Shown: positions 8,722 through 17,580, counted from the stretch's first letter. The stretch: 64,000 nucleotides of DNA from an uncultured Sunxiuqinia sp. (GCF_963678245.1 NZ_OY782772.1:434001-498000), one strand, 5' to 3'. Made by a program: numbers and translations. The notes: generated by a model from the sequence alone, not told the origin.

Positions 8722-10734
8722 ATGAAGCAACTTAGTTTTATCATCACCTTTTTAATTATCTCCTTCACATCATTTAGTCAGATACTGGAACCTGTAAAAT
8801 GGTCTTTCGATTCAAAACAAGATGGAGATCAGGTTCAGCTAATTTTTAAAGCAACCATAGAAGAAAGTTGGCATTTGTACGATACTTACCTGGCGGAAGG
8901 AGGTCCGGTCGCAACTTCAATTAATTATGAAGATACGACCCGGTTTGCGTTTGTGGGTGATTTGCAGAAAACACCAGAACCCACTGAACAGTTTGATGAA
9001 ACATTTCAGATGGTTTTACGATACTTTAGTCACCAAGCAGAGTTTGTCCAAAATGTGAAATTGAAGACAGATGAACTGGTTACCATAAACGGCTATGTTG
9101 AGTTTATGTGCTGTGATGACGAAACATGCCTGCCTCCAACAGAAGTTGATTTTTCATTTACGTTCAATGATTCAAAAGAGCAACCTGCCGGAGAAAGTAA
9201 AGTAAATGTTGAATCAGATACAACGAAAATATTAACCGATAAAGGAAAAGAGGGGTCCACGGAGACACTTTGGTTGTTTTTCTTCTTTTCCCTTTTAGCA
9301 GGGTTTGCAGCGATTCTAACTCCCTGCGTTTTCCCGATGATACCGATGACTGTGTCATTTTTTATGCACAGCGGAAAATCAAAATTGAAATCCCGGCTAC
9401 ATGCGGCCTTTTATGGTTTTTCGATTATCGCAATTTATACCATTGTTGGTACATTTGTAGCCGTAGTTTTTGGGCCGGGTGCAGCGAATTGGCTGAGTAC
9501 CCACTGGTTACCCAATACATTATTCTTCATTATCTTTTTTGTTTTTGCTTTCTCTTTTTTTGGTATGTTCGAAATAACTTTACCAAGTTGGTTGGTTAAT
9601 CGGTCAGACAAACAGGTAGATAAAGGCGGATTTTTGGGATCTTTTTTCATGGCATTGACCTTAGTTTTGGTTTCCTTTTCTTGTACCGGTCCTATTGTTG
9701 GAGCTATTTTGGTTGAGTCGGCTGGAGGAGCAGTATTGAAACCCATTGTAGGGATGTTTGGGTTTGCATTAGCTTTTGCTTTGCCATTTACCTTATTTGC
9801 TTTATTTCCGGGATGGTTAAATAATTTACCAAAATCAGGTGGTTGGTTAAATTCTGTAAAAGTAGTACTTGGATTCCTGGAACTGGCACTTGGTCTTAAA
9901 TTCTTAAGCATTGCTGATCAGACTTATCATTGGGGAATACTAGATCGCGAGGTTTATCTGGCTCTTTGGATTGTCATTTTCATTTTAATGGGCTTTTATT
10001 TGTTAGGTAAATTGAAGTTTTCGCACGATAGTGATGTGAAATTTGTTTCGGTACCTCGATTGATGATGGCAATTATAACTTTTTCGTTTGTGGTTTATTT
10101 AATTCCCGGAATGTTTGGAGCTCCATTAAAGGCAATTTCTGGTTATTTGCCACCACAAACAACCCACGATTTTGACTTGCATAAAATTATTCGTGATGAG
10201 GTTAAATTGGTTGGGGCTACGGGTGGAACAATTGGTTTTCATGAAGGAAGCGAGCAGTGTGAAGAACCTAAGTTTGCAGAGTTTTTACATTTGCCACATG
10301 GGCTAAATGGTTATTTCGACTATGAGCAGGGAATGGCTTGTGCGAAAGCTTTAAATAAACCTGTATTCATTGATTTTACAGGGCATGGTTGCGTAAACTG
10401 TCGAGAGATGGAAGCTAATGTTTGGTCTGATCCACGCGTATTGGAAAGACTAAAAAATGAGTTTGTGATTATTGCTTTGTATGTAGACGATAAAAGTAAA
10501 TTACCAGAAAGCGAGTGGGTGACTTCAACCTATGATGGAAAAGTAAAGAGGACTTTAGGTAAGAAATATGCAGATTTTCAAATTACACGATTTGGCGTGA
10601 ATGCTCAACCATACTATGTGCTTTTAGATAATAACGGAGATTTGTTGGTTGATCCAAAGGCCTACGATTTGAATCCAGACAATTTTATTGACTTTTTGGA
10701 TAGCGGGATGAAAGAGTTTAAAGAAAGAAATTAG
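8722..10734 (+). CDS. dsbD: thiol:disulfide interchange protein DsbD
   Basis: This 670-residue inner-membrane protein passes electrons from cytoplasmic thioredoxin to the periplasm. It has a signal peptide, an N-terminal periplasmic domain (to about residue 155, with CC and C in CCDDETCLPP), a CcdA-like core of about eight helices with the redox cysteines Cys202 (TPCVFPM) and Cys321 (SCTGP), and a C-terminal thioredoxin-like domain with CVNC at residues 557-560. All electron-relay cysteines are present. The length is somewhat above the E. coli protein. It stands as a single gene with its own terminator. Confidence 0.92.
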   Translation: MKQLSFIITFLIISFTSFSQILEPVKWSFDSKQDGDQVQLIFKATIEESWHLYDTYLAEGGPVATSINYEDTTRFAFVGDLQKTPEPTEQFDETFQMVLRYFSHQAEFVQNVKLKTDELVTINGYVEFMCCDDETCLPPTEVDFSFTFNDSKEQPAGESKVNVESDTTKILTDKGKEGSTETLWLFFFFSLLAGFAAILTPCVFPMIPMTVSFFMHSGKSKLKSRLHAAFYGFSIIAIYTIVGTFVAVVFGPGAANWLSTHWLPNTLFFIIFFVFAFSFFGMFEITLPSWLVNRSDKQVDKGGFLGSFFMALTLVLVSFSCTGPIVGAILVESAGGAVLKPIVGMFGFALAFALPFTLFALFPGWLNNLPKSGGWLNSVKVVLGFLELALGLKFLSIADQTYHWGILDREVYLALWIVIFILMGFYLLGKLKFSHDSDVKFVSVPRLMMAIITFSFVVYLIPGMFGAPLKAISGYLPPQTTHDFDLHKIIRDEVKLVGATGGTIGFHEGSEQCEEPKFAEFLHLPHGLNGYFDYEQGMACAKALNKPVFIDFTGHGCVNCREMEANVWSDPRVLERLKNEFVIIALYVDDKSKLPESEWVTSTYDGKVKRTLGKKYADFQITRFGVNAQPYYVLLDNNGDLLVDPKAYDLNPDNFIDFLDSGMKEFKERN

Positions 10735-10756
10735 ATTTTGCTATTGTATATTAAAG

Positions 10757-10794
10757 TAGTGGTTTGGTGAAAACTGAACCGCTATTCTTTTTTT
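10757..10794 (+). terminator. rho-independent terminator after dsbD
   Basis: The stem TAGTGGTT/AACCGCTA (one G-T pair) with a 12-base loop is followed by TTCTTTTTTT. Confidence 0.65.
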
Positions 10795-11170
10795 AGTTTC
10801 ATTTTATTTGTTTGTCATTGTACAATAAACTTCTTCTACATGGTGTGTGGGGTGGCTGACGTTTCTTCTTTTACATAGCCAAGATCAGTAAGTCACACGT
10901 GAGTAGAGTTATTCAGGTTATTTTTTCCATCGTGAGTTTTCCGCAATCAAGCGGACAGCCATCAATGATTAGCATCTCAGAATCTTTAACCGAATTAATC
11001 ATGTTTTCAATACCGGCACCAACAAAAGCCAGACATTTCATTTGTCGGTCGCCATTTTGATGCATCTTGCGGGCTACCATGTCAGAGATTTGTCCCAGAT
11101 CAGCTGCGCCGGAACCTGCAAATACTGTTTTTGGAATGTTTTCATTACCAGAACAGGTTTTCTTTCTCAT
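10790..11170 (-). pseudogene. DGC-domain putative zinc-binding protein, disrupted
   Basis: The intact frame from the ATG at 11170 stops at 10913 after 85 residues (CSGNENIP near the N-terminus, then IDGCPLDCGKLTMEKIT). The family normally runs on. Just past the stop, in another frame, lies NNSTHV, a TGA, then LTDLGYVKEETSATP and a TAG. That is the expected C-terminal half of a DGC protein (family pattern YTHL-VTDLG-KG-T). A one-base frameshift near 10915 and at least one nonsense codon thus break the gene. DGC proteins have conserved cysteines and often accompany metal or arsenic transport genes; here it is the last gene of the ars-type operon. A sequencing error could explain the frameshift but not so easily the extra stop. 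Confidence 0.7.
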
Positions 11171-11181
11171 GATTTTTCATT

Positions 11182-12204
11182 TTAAGTGAATATCAGGTAA
11201 TTGAACGTAAAGCCAATCAGTATAATTCCGGAAGCGACTACTCCTACAAAAACAGCAATCAGTTGCCATTTTAGTACTTTCTTCAGGATGACTACTTCAG
11301 GAAGAGAAAGCCCGATTACAGACATCATAAAGGCTAGAGCAGTGCCCAGCGATACGCCTTTTTCAATTAGCACACTTACAATTGGAATAATGCCAGCTGC
11401 ATTGGAGTATAGCGGAATGCCAACCAGAATAGCTAGTGGAATGGAATACCAATGTTGATTGCCAAGTGTTGACGATAGAAAATCGTCGGGGACAAAACCA
11501 TGTGCTCCTGCACCAATCGCGATACCAACTAAAATGTAAATCCAGATTTTGCCAATAATTTCTTTTACCAAATCCCATCCCGCTTGAATTCGTTGTTGAA
11601 AAGTAAGGTTTGCTTTTTCTTCCTCCAGTTGGGTTGCTTTTACCTGGTAAACCCATTCAGCAACGTATTTTTGCAGGTGAAGTTTTTCAATGATAAACCC
11701 CGCCATAATCGCGATCATTAAGCCTGAGACAACATAAATGACAGCTACTTTCCAGCCAAACAGACCAATGAGCAATACCAAGGCTACTTCGTTGATCAGC
11801 GGAGCCGCAATCAAAAAAGAAAAAGTGACTCCAATTGGTATTCCAGCTTCAACAAAACCCAGGAATAGCGGTATAGCCGAACAGGAACAAAACGGCGTAA
11901 CAATTCCTAAAAGAGAAGCCATTACATTGCCCGTGAATAGCGATTTGCCTTCCAGTACCTTTCGTGTTTTCTCGGCTGAAAAATAGCTTCGGATGATGCC
12001 GATAATAAAAATGATCAATATCAACAGCAGGATCACCTTGGGTACTTCGTATAAGAAAAAGTTGACTGCCTGTGTCAAATGAGCTTCCGGATTCATATGA
12101 AAAACGCCATATGTAATCAGGTCAGCCAACCATTGCATATTTATGTATATCAATATCCAAACAGGGAGGCCTAGAAGTAAGAGGTATGTTCTTCTGTTTT
12201 TCAT
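11182..12204 (-). CDS. ArsP/SO_0444-type permease (DUF318 family)
   Basis: This 340-residue protein has about eight to ten transmembrane helices and the family motif TPFCSCSAIPLF, whose cysteines are thought to bind the exported metalloid or metal. Relatives include ArsP, which exports trivalent organoarsenicals, and the SO_0444 copper/zinc exporters. I chose the ATG at 12204 (MKNRRTYLLLLGLPV); a longer frame to 12276 would read through the upstream gene. The chosen start overlaps the upstream stop as ATGA, indicating translational coupling with the arsG-like gene. Confidence 0.82.
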   Translation of the reverse strand: MKNRRTYLLLLGLPVWILIYINMQWLADLITYGVFHMNPEAHLTQAVNFFLYEVPKVILLLILIIFIIGIIRSYFSAEKTRKVLEGKSLFTGNVMASLLGIVTPFCSCSAIPLFLGFVEAGIPIGVTFSFLIAAPLINEVALVLLIGLFGWKVAVIYVVSGLMIAIMAGFIIEKLHLQKYVAEWVYQVKATQLEEEKANLTFQQRIQAGWDLVKEIIGKIWIYILVGIAIGAGAHGFVPDDFLSSTLGNQHWYSIPLAILVGIPLYSNAAGIIPIVSVLIEKGVSLGTALAFMMSVIGLSLPEVVILKKVLKWQLIAVFVGVVASGIILIGFTFNYLIFT

Positions 12205-12902
12205 GAAAACCAAATAATGATGATGTAATAAATGCCGACACCGATAAACATAGTGGCAACGACTCGACGGACCCAAATTTCAATTACTTTGAGGTGACTG
12301 TATATGGAGCCAACCTTCGCAATGGCAAAAGCGATTAGCCAGGCAAATACAATCACGGGCAGGGCTGTCGCAATCGCAAATATTATAGGAAGAACCAAGC
12401 CGGATGCCGATTGAATTGTCATAGGAATTAGCATTCCAAAATAAAGAACACCACTGTATGGACAGAAAGCCAAAGCAAACAAAACACCAACCAGGAAAAC
12501 ATCCCAAAAGCTGTGTTTTTCTTTAGCTTCAAATTTTTGACTGAGCTTATTGAATCCCGGGAAATTCAATTTAATTATTCCAAGCATGACCAAACCAATC
12601 AGTACCAAAAGTGGGCCTAAGATGCGTTCGCCATATTGTTGAAAAATTCTCGAGAACTTCAGTTGATCGGCACCCAAAAAAAGGATAAAAGCCAGACTCG
12701 TATACGAAAAAGCTCTTCCCAATGTGTATACCAACCCGCTGATAAATACCCGTTTCCTGTCGCTAACATCTTTGCCTAAGAAGCCAATCGCGGTTATGTT
12801 TGTGGCCATCGGGCAGGGGCTAATAGCCGTCATCAAACCCAGAATTAAGGCTGACAATGCGGCGTAATTGGTATTTTCAAGTATGCTTTGTAAAAGCTCC
12901 AT
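12201..12902 (-). CDS. arsG: ArsG-like aromatic arsenical efflux permease (CcdA-like fold)
   Basis: This 233-residue membrane protein has six predicted helices and resembles the CcdA/DsbD transmembrane family, with cysteines in ISPCPMATN and AFCPYSGVLYFG. In the arsEFG system, ArsG exports aromatic aminoarsenicals after ArsE and ArsF reduce the nitro forms. Here it lies directly after the arsF-like gene, with the arsE-like gene one further upstream, giving the same order. Function is inferred from family and order; a general thiol or redox permease is the alternative. Confidence 0.75.
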   Translation of the reverse strand: MELLQSILENTNYAALSALILGLMTAISPCPMATNITAIGFLGKDVSDRKRVFISGLVYTLGRAFSYTSLAFILFLGADQLKFSRIFQQYGERILGPLLVLIGLVMLGIIKLNFPGFNKLSQKFEAKEKHSFWDVFLVGVLFALAFCPYSGVLYFGMLIPMTIQSASGLVLPIIFAIATALPVIVFAWLIAFAIAKVGSIYSHLKVIEIWVRRVVATMFIGVGIYYIIIIWFS

Positions 12903-12904
12903 GT

Positions 12905-13291
12905 TTATTCGTTGTCCAATTCTTTCACCGCTTTTTCAATCGCAGCTTTCAATTTGTCTGGATTGCTTCGGGCATACATAAAACCTTTGTTGGTGAGGTC
13001 GATGTTTTTCTTACCGTTAGTAATAATCAAAGCCTGTCCGCCAGCTCCAACCGTTTCTGCAATAGCCATATTTTCATCCTTGTCAATATTGAGTGATTTT
13101 AGTTGTATTTGCATTGTCTTTAATGCTTCCGATGAAACATTTTCAATAGCTTTGCAAGTTTCGCAACGGCGCGTATTGTGGAAATAGAACGCTTCAATTT
13201 TTGCATCCCCTTGTTTCTCGACAGAAGTTTTTGTTTGTGCAAAACAGCCTACTCCCACCATTAATAAAAGGCTTAAGAATATAGTTTTCAT
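12905..13291 (-). CDS. arsF: ArsF-like thioredoxin-fold protein, exported
   Basis: This 128-residue protein has a signal peptide (MKTIFLSLLLMVGVGCFAQ; Cys16 might be lipidated but the lipobox is poor) and a thioredoxin-like domain with a CETC pair at residues 43-46. It matches the group annotated as ArsF, a subunit of a nitrophenylarsenate nitroreductase. It is tightly packed between the arsE- and arsG-like genes (2-base gaps). A periplasmic redox partner for the DsbD-like permease next door is an equally reasonable reading. Confidence 0.72.
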   Translation of the reverse strand: MKTIFLSLLLMVGVGCFAQTKTSVEKQGDAKIEAFYFHNTRRCETCKAIENVSSEALKTMQIQLKSLNIDKDENMAIAETVGAGGQALIITNGKKNIDLTNKGFMYARSNPDKLKAAIEKAVKELDNE

Positions 13292-13293
13292 GA

Positions 13294-13533
13294 TTACTGA
13301 TTTTTGGTGATAAGTTCGATGATTTCTTTTTTTGAAGGCACTTTGCCGCTTAAAACAACTTTTTCGTTAATGACTAATGCAGGAGTGCGCATGACACCGT
13401 ATTGCATGATTCTAAGCATATCTTCTACTTTTTCAATGTTGGCTTGCACTCCTATTTCTTTCACCGCTTCGTGAGCTGTCTTTTCAACCGTTTTGCATTT
13501 AGTACATCCGGTTCCTAATACTTTGATTTCCAT
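13294..13533 (-). CDS. arsE: small thioredoxin-family protein, ArsE-like
   Basis: This 79-residue thioredoxin or glutaredoxin-like protein has an active-site pair Cys10-x-x-Cys13 (GTGCTKC) and the cis-proline segment RTPALVIN. It belongs to the MTH895/TM0996 type of mini-thioredoxins. The size, cysteines and position before an arsF-like gene fit ArsE. It lies 51 bases after arsR, with a perfect operator palindrome in the gap, so it probably has its own regulated promoter. Confidence 0.75.
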   Translation of the reverse strand: MEIKVLGTGCTKCKTVEKTAHEAVKEIGVQANIEKVEDMLRIMQYGVMRTPALVINEKVVLSGKVPSKKEIIELITKNQ

Positions 13534-13548
13534 GTTTTTTTATTTTTA

Positions 13549-13566
13549 GTTCGTAAAAATACGAAC
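13549..13566 (-). promoter_or_regulatory. ArsR-type operator between arsR and arsE
   Basis: The perfect palindrome GTTCGT-AAAAAT-ACGAAC lies 16 bases before the arsE-like start. The same GTTCGT-N6-ACGAAC pattern occurs ahead of arsR at 13889-13906, so both are probably bound by the ArsR protein encoded between them. Confidence 0.78.
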
Positions 13567-13584
13567 ATTGAAATTAAATTTTTT

Positions 13585-13884
13585 TTAGATGTTAAAATGG
13601 CTTTTAAATAGTTGTTTTGCTTTTTTCCAATTCTCCCGATTAATACAATACTTAATTTTTGGAGCTTCAATTTTTCCCTGAATCAATCCGGCATCTTTTA
13701 GCTCTTTCAGGTGTTGTGATAGTGTCGATTTTGCAATAGGAAGAATCTCCGACAAGTCACCACTATAGCAGCATGCTTGCTTAGTGAGCAATTCAAGAAT
13801 GTACATTCGTATTGGATGCCCCATCGCTTTAGCATAGCGGGCTGCCAGTTTTTGTTCTTCAGTGATTATTTCTTGCTCAATCAT
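13585..13884 (-). CDS. arsR: ArsR/SmtB-family metalloregulator
   Basis: This 99-residue winged-helix repressor contains the HTH segment LPIAKSTLSQHLKELKDAGLI and a neighbouring Cys pair, QACCYSGDL, just before the recognition region. That is the place where some ArsR proteins bind arsenite or related ligands. It is the first gene of the arsE-F-G-permease operon on the same strand. Its own start is 5 bases from an operator copy, so autoregulation is likely. The inducing metal or thiol reagent cannot be told. Confidence 0.88.
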   Translation of the reverse strand: MIEQEIITEEQKLAARYAKAMGHPIRMYILELLTKQACCYSGDLSEILPIAKSTLSQHLKELKDAGLIQGKIEAPKIKYCINRENWKKAKQLFKSHFNI

Positions 13885-13888
13885 TATT

Positions 13889-13913
13889 GTTCGTCAAATT
13901 ACGAACAAAGGTA
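13889..13913 (-). promoter_or_regulatory. ArsR operator and overlapping -7 promoter box
   Basis: GTTCGT-N6-ACGAAC (13889-13906) is the second copy of the operator. On the minus strand it touches TACCTTTG (13906-13913), a match to the Bacteroidota -7 box TAnnTTTG. Bound repressor would therefore block initiation of the arsR transcript. No clear -33 TTTG is seen. Confidence 0.7.
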
Positions 13914-14025
13914 TAAAATAATCTTTTAGGTCACATTAAGTTTTTTGTTTTATTATATCAACTGCCGGAAAAAGCATATTTTTACGGGATACATTTTGCA
14001 GGAGTAAATTTGATAAATCCTATTC

Positions 14026-15078
14026 ATGAAAGAATATATTGAGCTTTTACAGACCTTAATCAGAACCCAGTCGTTTAGCAAAGAAGAAGAGCCCGCTGCG
14101 AATTTGGTTCGTCAAGTTTTAACAGAAAAGGGAATTCCATTTCAAACAAAGACAAACAATACATGGGCAAAAAATGCAACCTGGAAGGATGGTCTTCCGG
14201 TTATTTTGCTCAACTCACATGTGGATACGGTTCGCCCCGGGAAAAGCTGGACTAAAGATCCGTTTGGTGCTGAACTAAAAGACAATTGCTTGTGGGGACT
14301 GGGAAGTAACGATGCAGGTGCTTCATTGGTCACGTTGTTAGCTGTATTTATTCATTTCAACAAACAGGCTGATTTACCATTTAACCTGATTTATGCTGCG
14401 TCGGCAGAGGAAGAAATTTCAGGTCCGAATGGCATGACTAGCCTGATTGACGAGTTGGGAGAAGTTGATCTGGCTATTGTTGGAGAGCCAACCCAAATGC
14501 AAATGGCGATTGCCGAAAAAGGCTTAATGGTATTGGACGGCACGGCACACGGACAAACCGGTCATGCCGCCCGTAACGAAGGCGAGAACGCGCTGTACAA
14601 AGCGTTGGATGATATTCAGCTGTTGCGTAACTATCAATTCGAGAAATCCTCCGAAGTTTTGGGCGAAGTGAAGATGTCAATCACTCAGATCAATGCAGGA
14701 TCTCAACACAATGTAGTACCTGACCAGTGCACTTTCGTAGTGGATGTACGAACCAATGAGCATTATTCAAACCAGGAAGCATTTGAGATTATCGATTCCG
14801 TGATTGAATCGGAAGTCAAAGCACGTTCGTTTCGTTTAAACTCTTCAGGGATTGAATTGAATCATCCCATTGTTAAGCGCGGATTGGAATTAGGACTGAC
14901 TTATTACGGATCGCCCACAACTTCTGATCAGGCGGTGATGCCATTTCGTTCAATAAAAGTAGGCCCCGGCGACAGTGCTCGTTCTCATACACCTGACGAA
15001 TATATCTTACTTTCCGAGATTGAGGACGGCTTTAAAATTTATGTGGCTTTGCTGGATGGGCTAAAACTTGATTATTAA
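14026..15078 (+). CDS. M20-family metallohydrolase, acetylornithine deacetylase-like
   Basis: This 350-residue zinc-dependent amidohydrolase has metal-site motifs NSHVDTVRPG (His and Asp), GLGSNDAGAS (bridging Asp), SAEEEISGPNG (catalytic Glu pair), VGEPT and, near the end, SHTPDEYI. Bacteroidota use an M20 enzyme of this size in arginine synthesis to remove the acetyl or succinyl group from N-acylornithine, and this is the best guess. No arg genes lie nearby to confirm it; a dipeptidase-type activity remains possible. Confidence 0.78.
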   Translation: MKEYIELLQTLIRTQSFSKEEEPAANLVRQVLTEKGIPFQTKTNNTWAKNATWKDGLPVILLNSHVDTVRPGKSWTKDPFGAELKDNCLWGLGSNDAGASLVTLLAVFIHFNKQADLPFNLIYAASAEEEISGPNGMTSLIDELGEVDLAIVGEPTQMQMAIAEKGLMVLDGTAHGQTGHAARNEGENALYKALDDIQLLRNYQFEKSSEVLGEVKMSITQINAGSQHNVVPDQCTFVVDVRTNEHYSNQEAFEIIDSVIESEVKARSFRLNSSGIELNHPIVKRGLELGLTYYGSPTTSDQAVMPFRSIKVGPGDSARSHTPDEYILLSEIEDGFKIYVALLDGLKLDY

Positions 15079-15112
15079 TACACTAATTGTTAGCTGAGCG
15101 ATTTAAATGTGC

Positions 15113-15138
15113 AAAAAAAAACTGCCCGAAGGCAGCTT
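15113..15138 (-). terminator. terminator of the TPR gene
   Basis: On the minus strand the stem CTGCC/GGCAG with a TTCG tetraloop is followed by nine T residues. Confidence 0.75.
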
Positions 15139-15162
15139 AATATCATTATTCGAATAGGAAAA

Positions 15163-15819
15163 TTATCCGTTGATGGCTTGCGTTGCAGCAGCCTTAAGTT
15201 GTTTTGCAGTATCGTTGTTTGGAGTTAATTCCAACGCTTTATCAAATAAAGGTAATGACTTTTTAAACTCTGCTTTAGCTTTAGCTGTTGCTTTGGCATA
15301 CTGATCGTCTGTTGTTTTATATTTTCCGGCGGCAACATCTGTAGCGGCTTGTTTCAGGATCGCAGCACCCTCTTTGTAAAACGCATTTCCTTCTTTTAAA
15401 TAGTACTTGGAAAGCATACTTTTCATTTTCGAACTATTTGGATTTGCGGCAATACCGGTTTCCAAAGTTTCAACAAAACCTTCTTCATTTCCGCTTTTTA
15501 GAAGTGAGTTGGCCTTATACAAATAGGCAGTAGAAGTTTTGTACTTACTATCGATAGATTGCCCAAAAAATTTGGCTGCTTTTTCGTACTCTTTTGTTTT
15601 ATAGGCACAATACCCTGCGTTGTACACCATTGCATTGTCTGTTTCTTCCTCACCCCAGTTTGCTAATGATTTCTCAAATAACTCGAGGGCTTTTTTGTAA
15701 TCTTTTCCCCTTAGTGCATCGTTGCCTTCATTTTTCAATTGAACGGCATCAACCGCATCTTGTGCAAAACCTGCAATCATCCCCAGGCAAAATACAATTA
15801 CTAAAAAAAATCGCTTCAT
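15163..15819 (-). CDS. secreted tetratricopeptide repeat protein
   Basis: This 218-residue protein has a clear signal peptide (MKRFFLVIVFCLGMIAGFAQ) followed by TPR-type helical pairs, such as GNDALRGKDYKKALELFEKS and the repeat near residues 65-105, plus a final one near 180-210. The protein is probably periplasmic and acts as a protein-binding scaffold. No partner is evident from the flanking genes, and it has its own terminator. The precise role is unknown. Confidence 0.75.
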   Translation of the reverse strand: MKRFFLVIVFCLGMIAGFAQDAVDAVQLKNEGNDALRGKDYKKALELFEKSLANWGEEETDNAMVYNAGYCAYKTKEYEKAAKFFGQSIDSKYKTSTAYLYKANSLLKSGNEEGFVETLETGIAANPNSSKMKSMLSKYYLKEGNAFYKEGAAILKQAATDVAAGKYKTTDDQYAKATAKAKAEFKKSLPLFDKALELTPNNDTAKQLKAAATQAING

Positions 15820-15971
15820 AATTTTATCCTCTTTCAGTTTTATAATAAAATAAAGTTAAATTCTTACTTATTTCTAACGAAGTTCCCCAAAAATAGTAAT
15901 AATGATTTAAAAACCTAGACAAAATTGATTCCGCTTTTTTGTTGAGGCTGACTTCCAAAGTTTATTCCAAT

Positions 15972-16003
15972 AAAAAAACAGGAAGCTCATCGCCTCCTGT
16001 TTT
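15972..16003 (-). terminator. terminator of the head-GIN protein gene
   Basis: On the minus strand the stem AACAGGA...TCCTGTT with T-rich tail TTTTTTT lies 25 bases after the stop codon of the upstream gene. Confidence 0.7.
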
Positions 16004-16027
16004 CCGATTTACTATTTAATCGAATGA

Positions 16028-16732
16028 CTAATCAGGACTTACAAAACCAATGCCTTCAATATTTTTCTCAACTCTCGGATCTCCTTTGTATCGTATTTTT
16101 CCAACTCCTTCAATTGTTGCTTTTAAATAGTCGGTGGCATAAACCGATGCTCCACCAACCCCTTCAATTTCGATAGTGACTGATTCTGATTTCAATTCAT
16201 CGGCATCTAAATTTCCGGCTCCGGAAATTCGGGCATTCATTGATTTTGTAACCCCTCGAAAATCAAAACTAACTCCACCTTCGCCAACAACTTTAAAATG
16301 ATTGGCTTTCATGCCCATTTCAATTTTCGCTCCACCTTCAACATGCAATGTAAAATCATTCAGCTCAACATATCCTTTTGTTTCAAGCTTTACTCCACCT
16401 TCAATTTCAACTTCATTCAGCTCAACAAATTCAATATATAAAACCATGCTTTCGAAAGTGAAATGTTTTTCTTTGAGTTTGATCGACAGTGTTCCGTAGT
16501 CGCTGTTAACATCAATGTAGTCAAAATCTTCTTCGTCAGCTTTTATGCGTAAGGCGGGCTTGTCAGATTGCCTTAAAATTACTTTATAACCACCTTCAAT
16601 CTCAATGCGGTTGAAATTTGCAATGTCGTATGTTTGAACATCATCATCGTCCCACTGTGGAGAAGCCATCAGTTTTGTTGGCAACGTAAAAGTTGCCAAT
16701 AATAGAAGTAAAAGGACCGGAATTGTTTTCAT
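16028..16732 (-). CDS. head-GIN (DUF2807) domain exported protein
   Basis: This 234-residue protein begins with a signal peptide and then the repeating beta pattern of the putative auto-transporter adhesin head-GIN domain. NFNRIEIEGGYKVILRQSDK opens the domain, and short repeats of the form E-x-EGGxK/EGVGxx recur through to the C-terminus. The family is abundant in Bacteroidota and is predicted to form a right-handed beta helix at the cell envelope, but its function is not established. It stands alone with its own terminator. Confidence 0.78.
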   Translation of the reverse strand: MKTIPVLLLLLLATFTLPTKLMASPQWDDDDVQTYDIANFNRIEIEGGYKVILRQSDKPALRIKADEEDFDYIDVNSDYGTLSIKLKEKHFTFESMVLYIEFVELNEVEIEGGVKLETKGYVELNDFTLHVEGGAKIEMGMKANHFKVVGEGGVSFDFRGVTKSMNARISGAGNLDADELKSESVTIEIEGVGGASVYATDYLKATIEGVGKIRYKGDPRVEKNIEGIGFVSPD

Positions 16733-16848
16733 CGCTTGTTCTGTTTCAGTTTGGATAAAACAAAACTAGCTAAAATGGAAACTGAAGAGATTATTTATTC
16801 GATGAAAGTCTGTTTTTTATGGGTGAATGAAGTTTTAGAGATGTGAGT

Positions 16849-17433
16849 TTAACGAGATTTATTTCTTCGATCCTGTAGGACATAGAGGTAGCCCAGTATA
16901 TATAAAACCAGCGAAATGGCTATGGAAACAACAATCCAATCTGATAATTTAAAGTAGATGGAAAAGGGGTCCCGATAAAAAGTAAACGCCACTACGATGC
17001 TGAAAATAATAGCTAGTATGAAAGGGAGTTGAATGCTTGGTTTCTTTTGTAGCAGGACACTAATCCCAATCCACAATGCTGCTGAACTTATAAGAAATAT
17101 GCCGTCAAGAATTTGAGATTCAATAATTTTTAGGGCGCCAAAAAAAATTGGAATTATAGCAATAAGGTATAATATTCGTATCAGGCTGGTAAATATTTTT
17201 GTGACTTGGCTTTCAGTACTGAGATGAGGAAAAAACGATCGAGGAGGCTTGGGAATCGGCTGAAAGCGTTCAGTATTTAAGTCTTCCTTCGAATCAATGA
17301 TCTTTCGATTCTGTGCTTCTTGTACGGCTATTTCAATCGCTTCTTTTCGGTAGCCATTGCGCTGTTGCAATAAGCTTATCAATTCCTCATCTTTTAGCGA
17401 ACAAATTTTTTCTTTCAGGTCTATATTTTCCAT
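16849..17433 (-). CDS. hypothetical membrane protein
   Basis: I do not recognise this 194-residue protein. Residues 1-75 are charged and soluble; the LKDEELISLLQQRNGYRKEA segment resembles a short helical bundle. Four hydrophobic segments follow (about residues 84-105, 108-127, 132-152 and 163-186), ending in a basic tail. The ordering suggests a cytoplasmic N-terminal domain on a four-helix membrane anchor. It faces a divergent alcohol dehydrogenase gene and has no same-strand partner. Confidence 0.6.
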   Translation of the reverse strand: MENIDLKEKICSLKDEELISLLQQRNGYRKEAIEIAVQEAQNRKIIDSKEDLNTERFQPIPKPPRSFFPHLSTESQVTKIFTSLIRILYLIAIIPIFFGALKIIESQILDGIFLISSAALWIGISVLLQKKPSIQLPFILAIIFSIVVAFTFYRDPFSIYFKLSDWIVVSIAISLVLYILGYLYVLQDRRNKSR

Positions 17434-17580
17434 GTGGCAAAAATAGAAAAGTTATAAGTGAGGACCAGTATTTTGTGGGGCAACATCCTTTTTCTTTTTT
17501 CTAAAGCTTTAAGTTTATTAACAGTCTTTCTGTAATAGGTTTTGTATTTTTGAGATATAAACCAAAAAAATGAAAACGAG

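Noticed and set aside
9435-9911. A 158-codon minus-strand frame inside dsbD
   Set aside because: It is antisense to the conserved membrane core of DsbD and shows no protein-like features.
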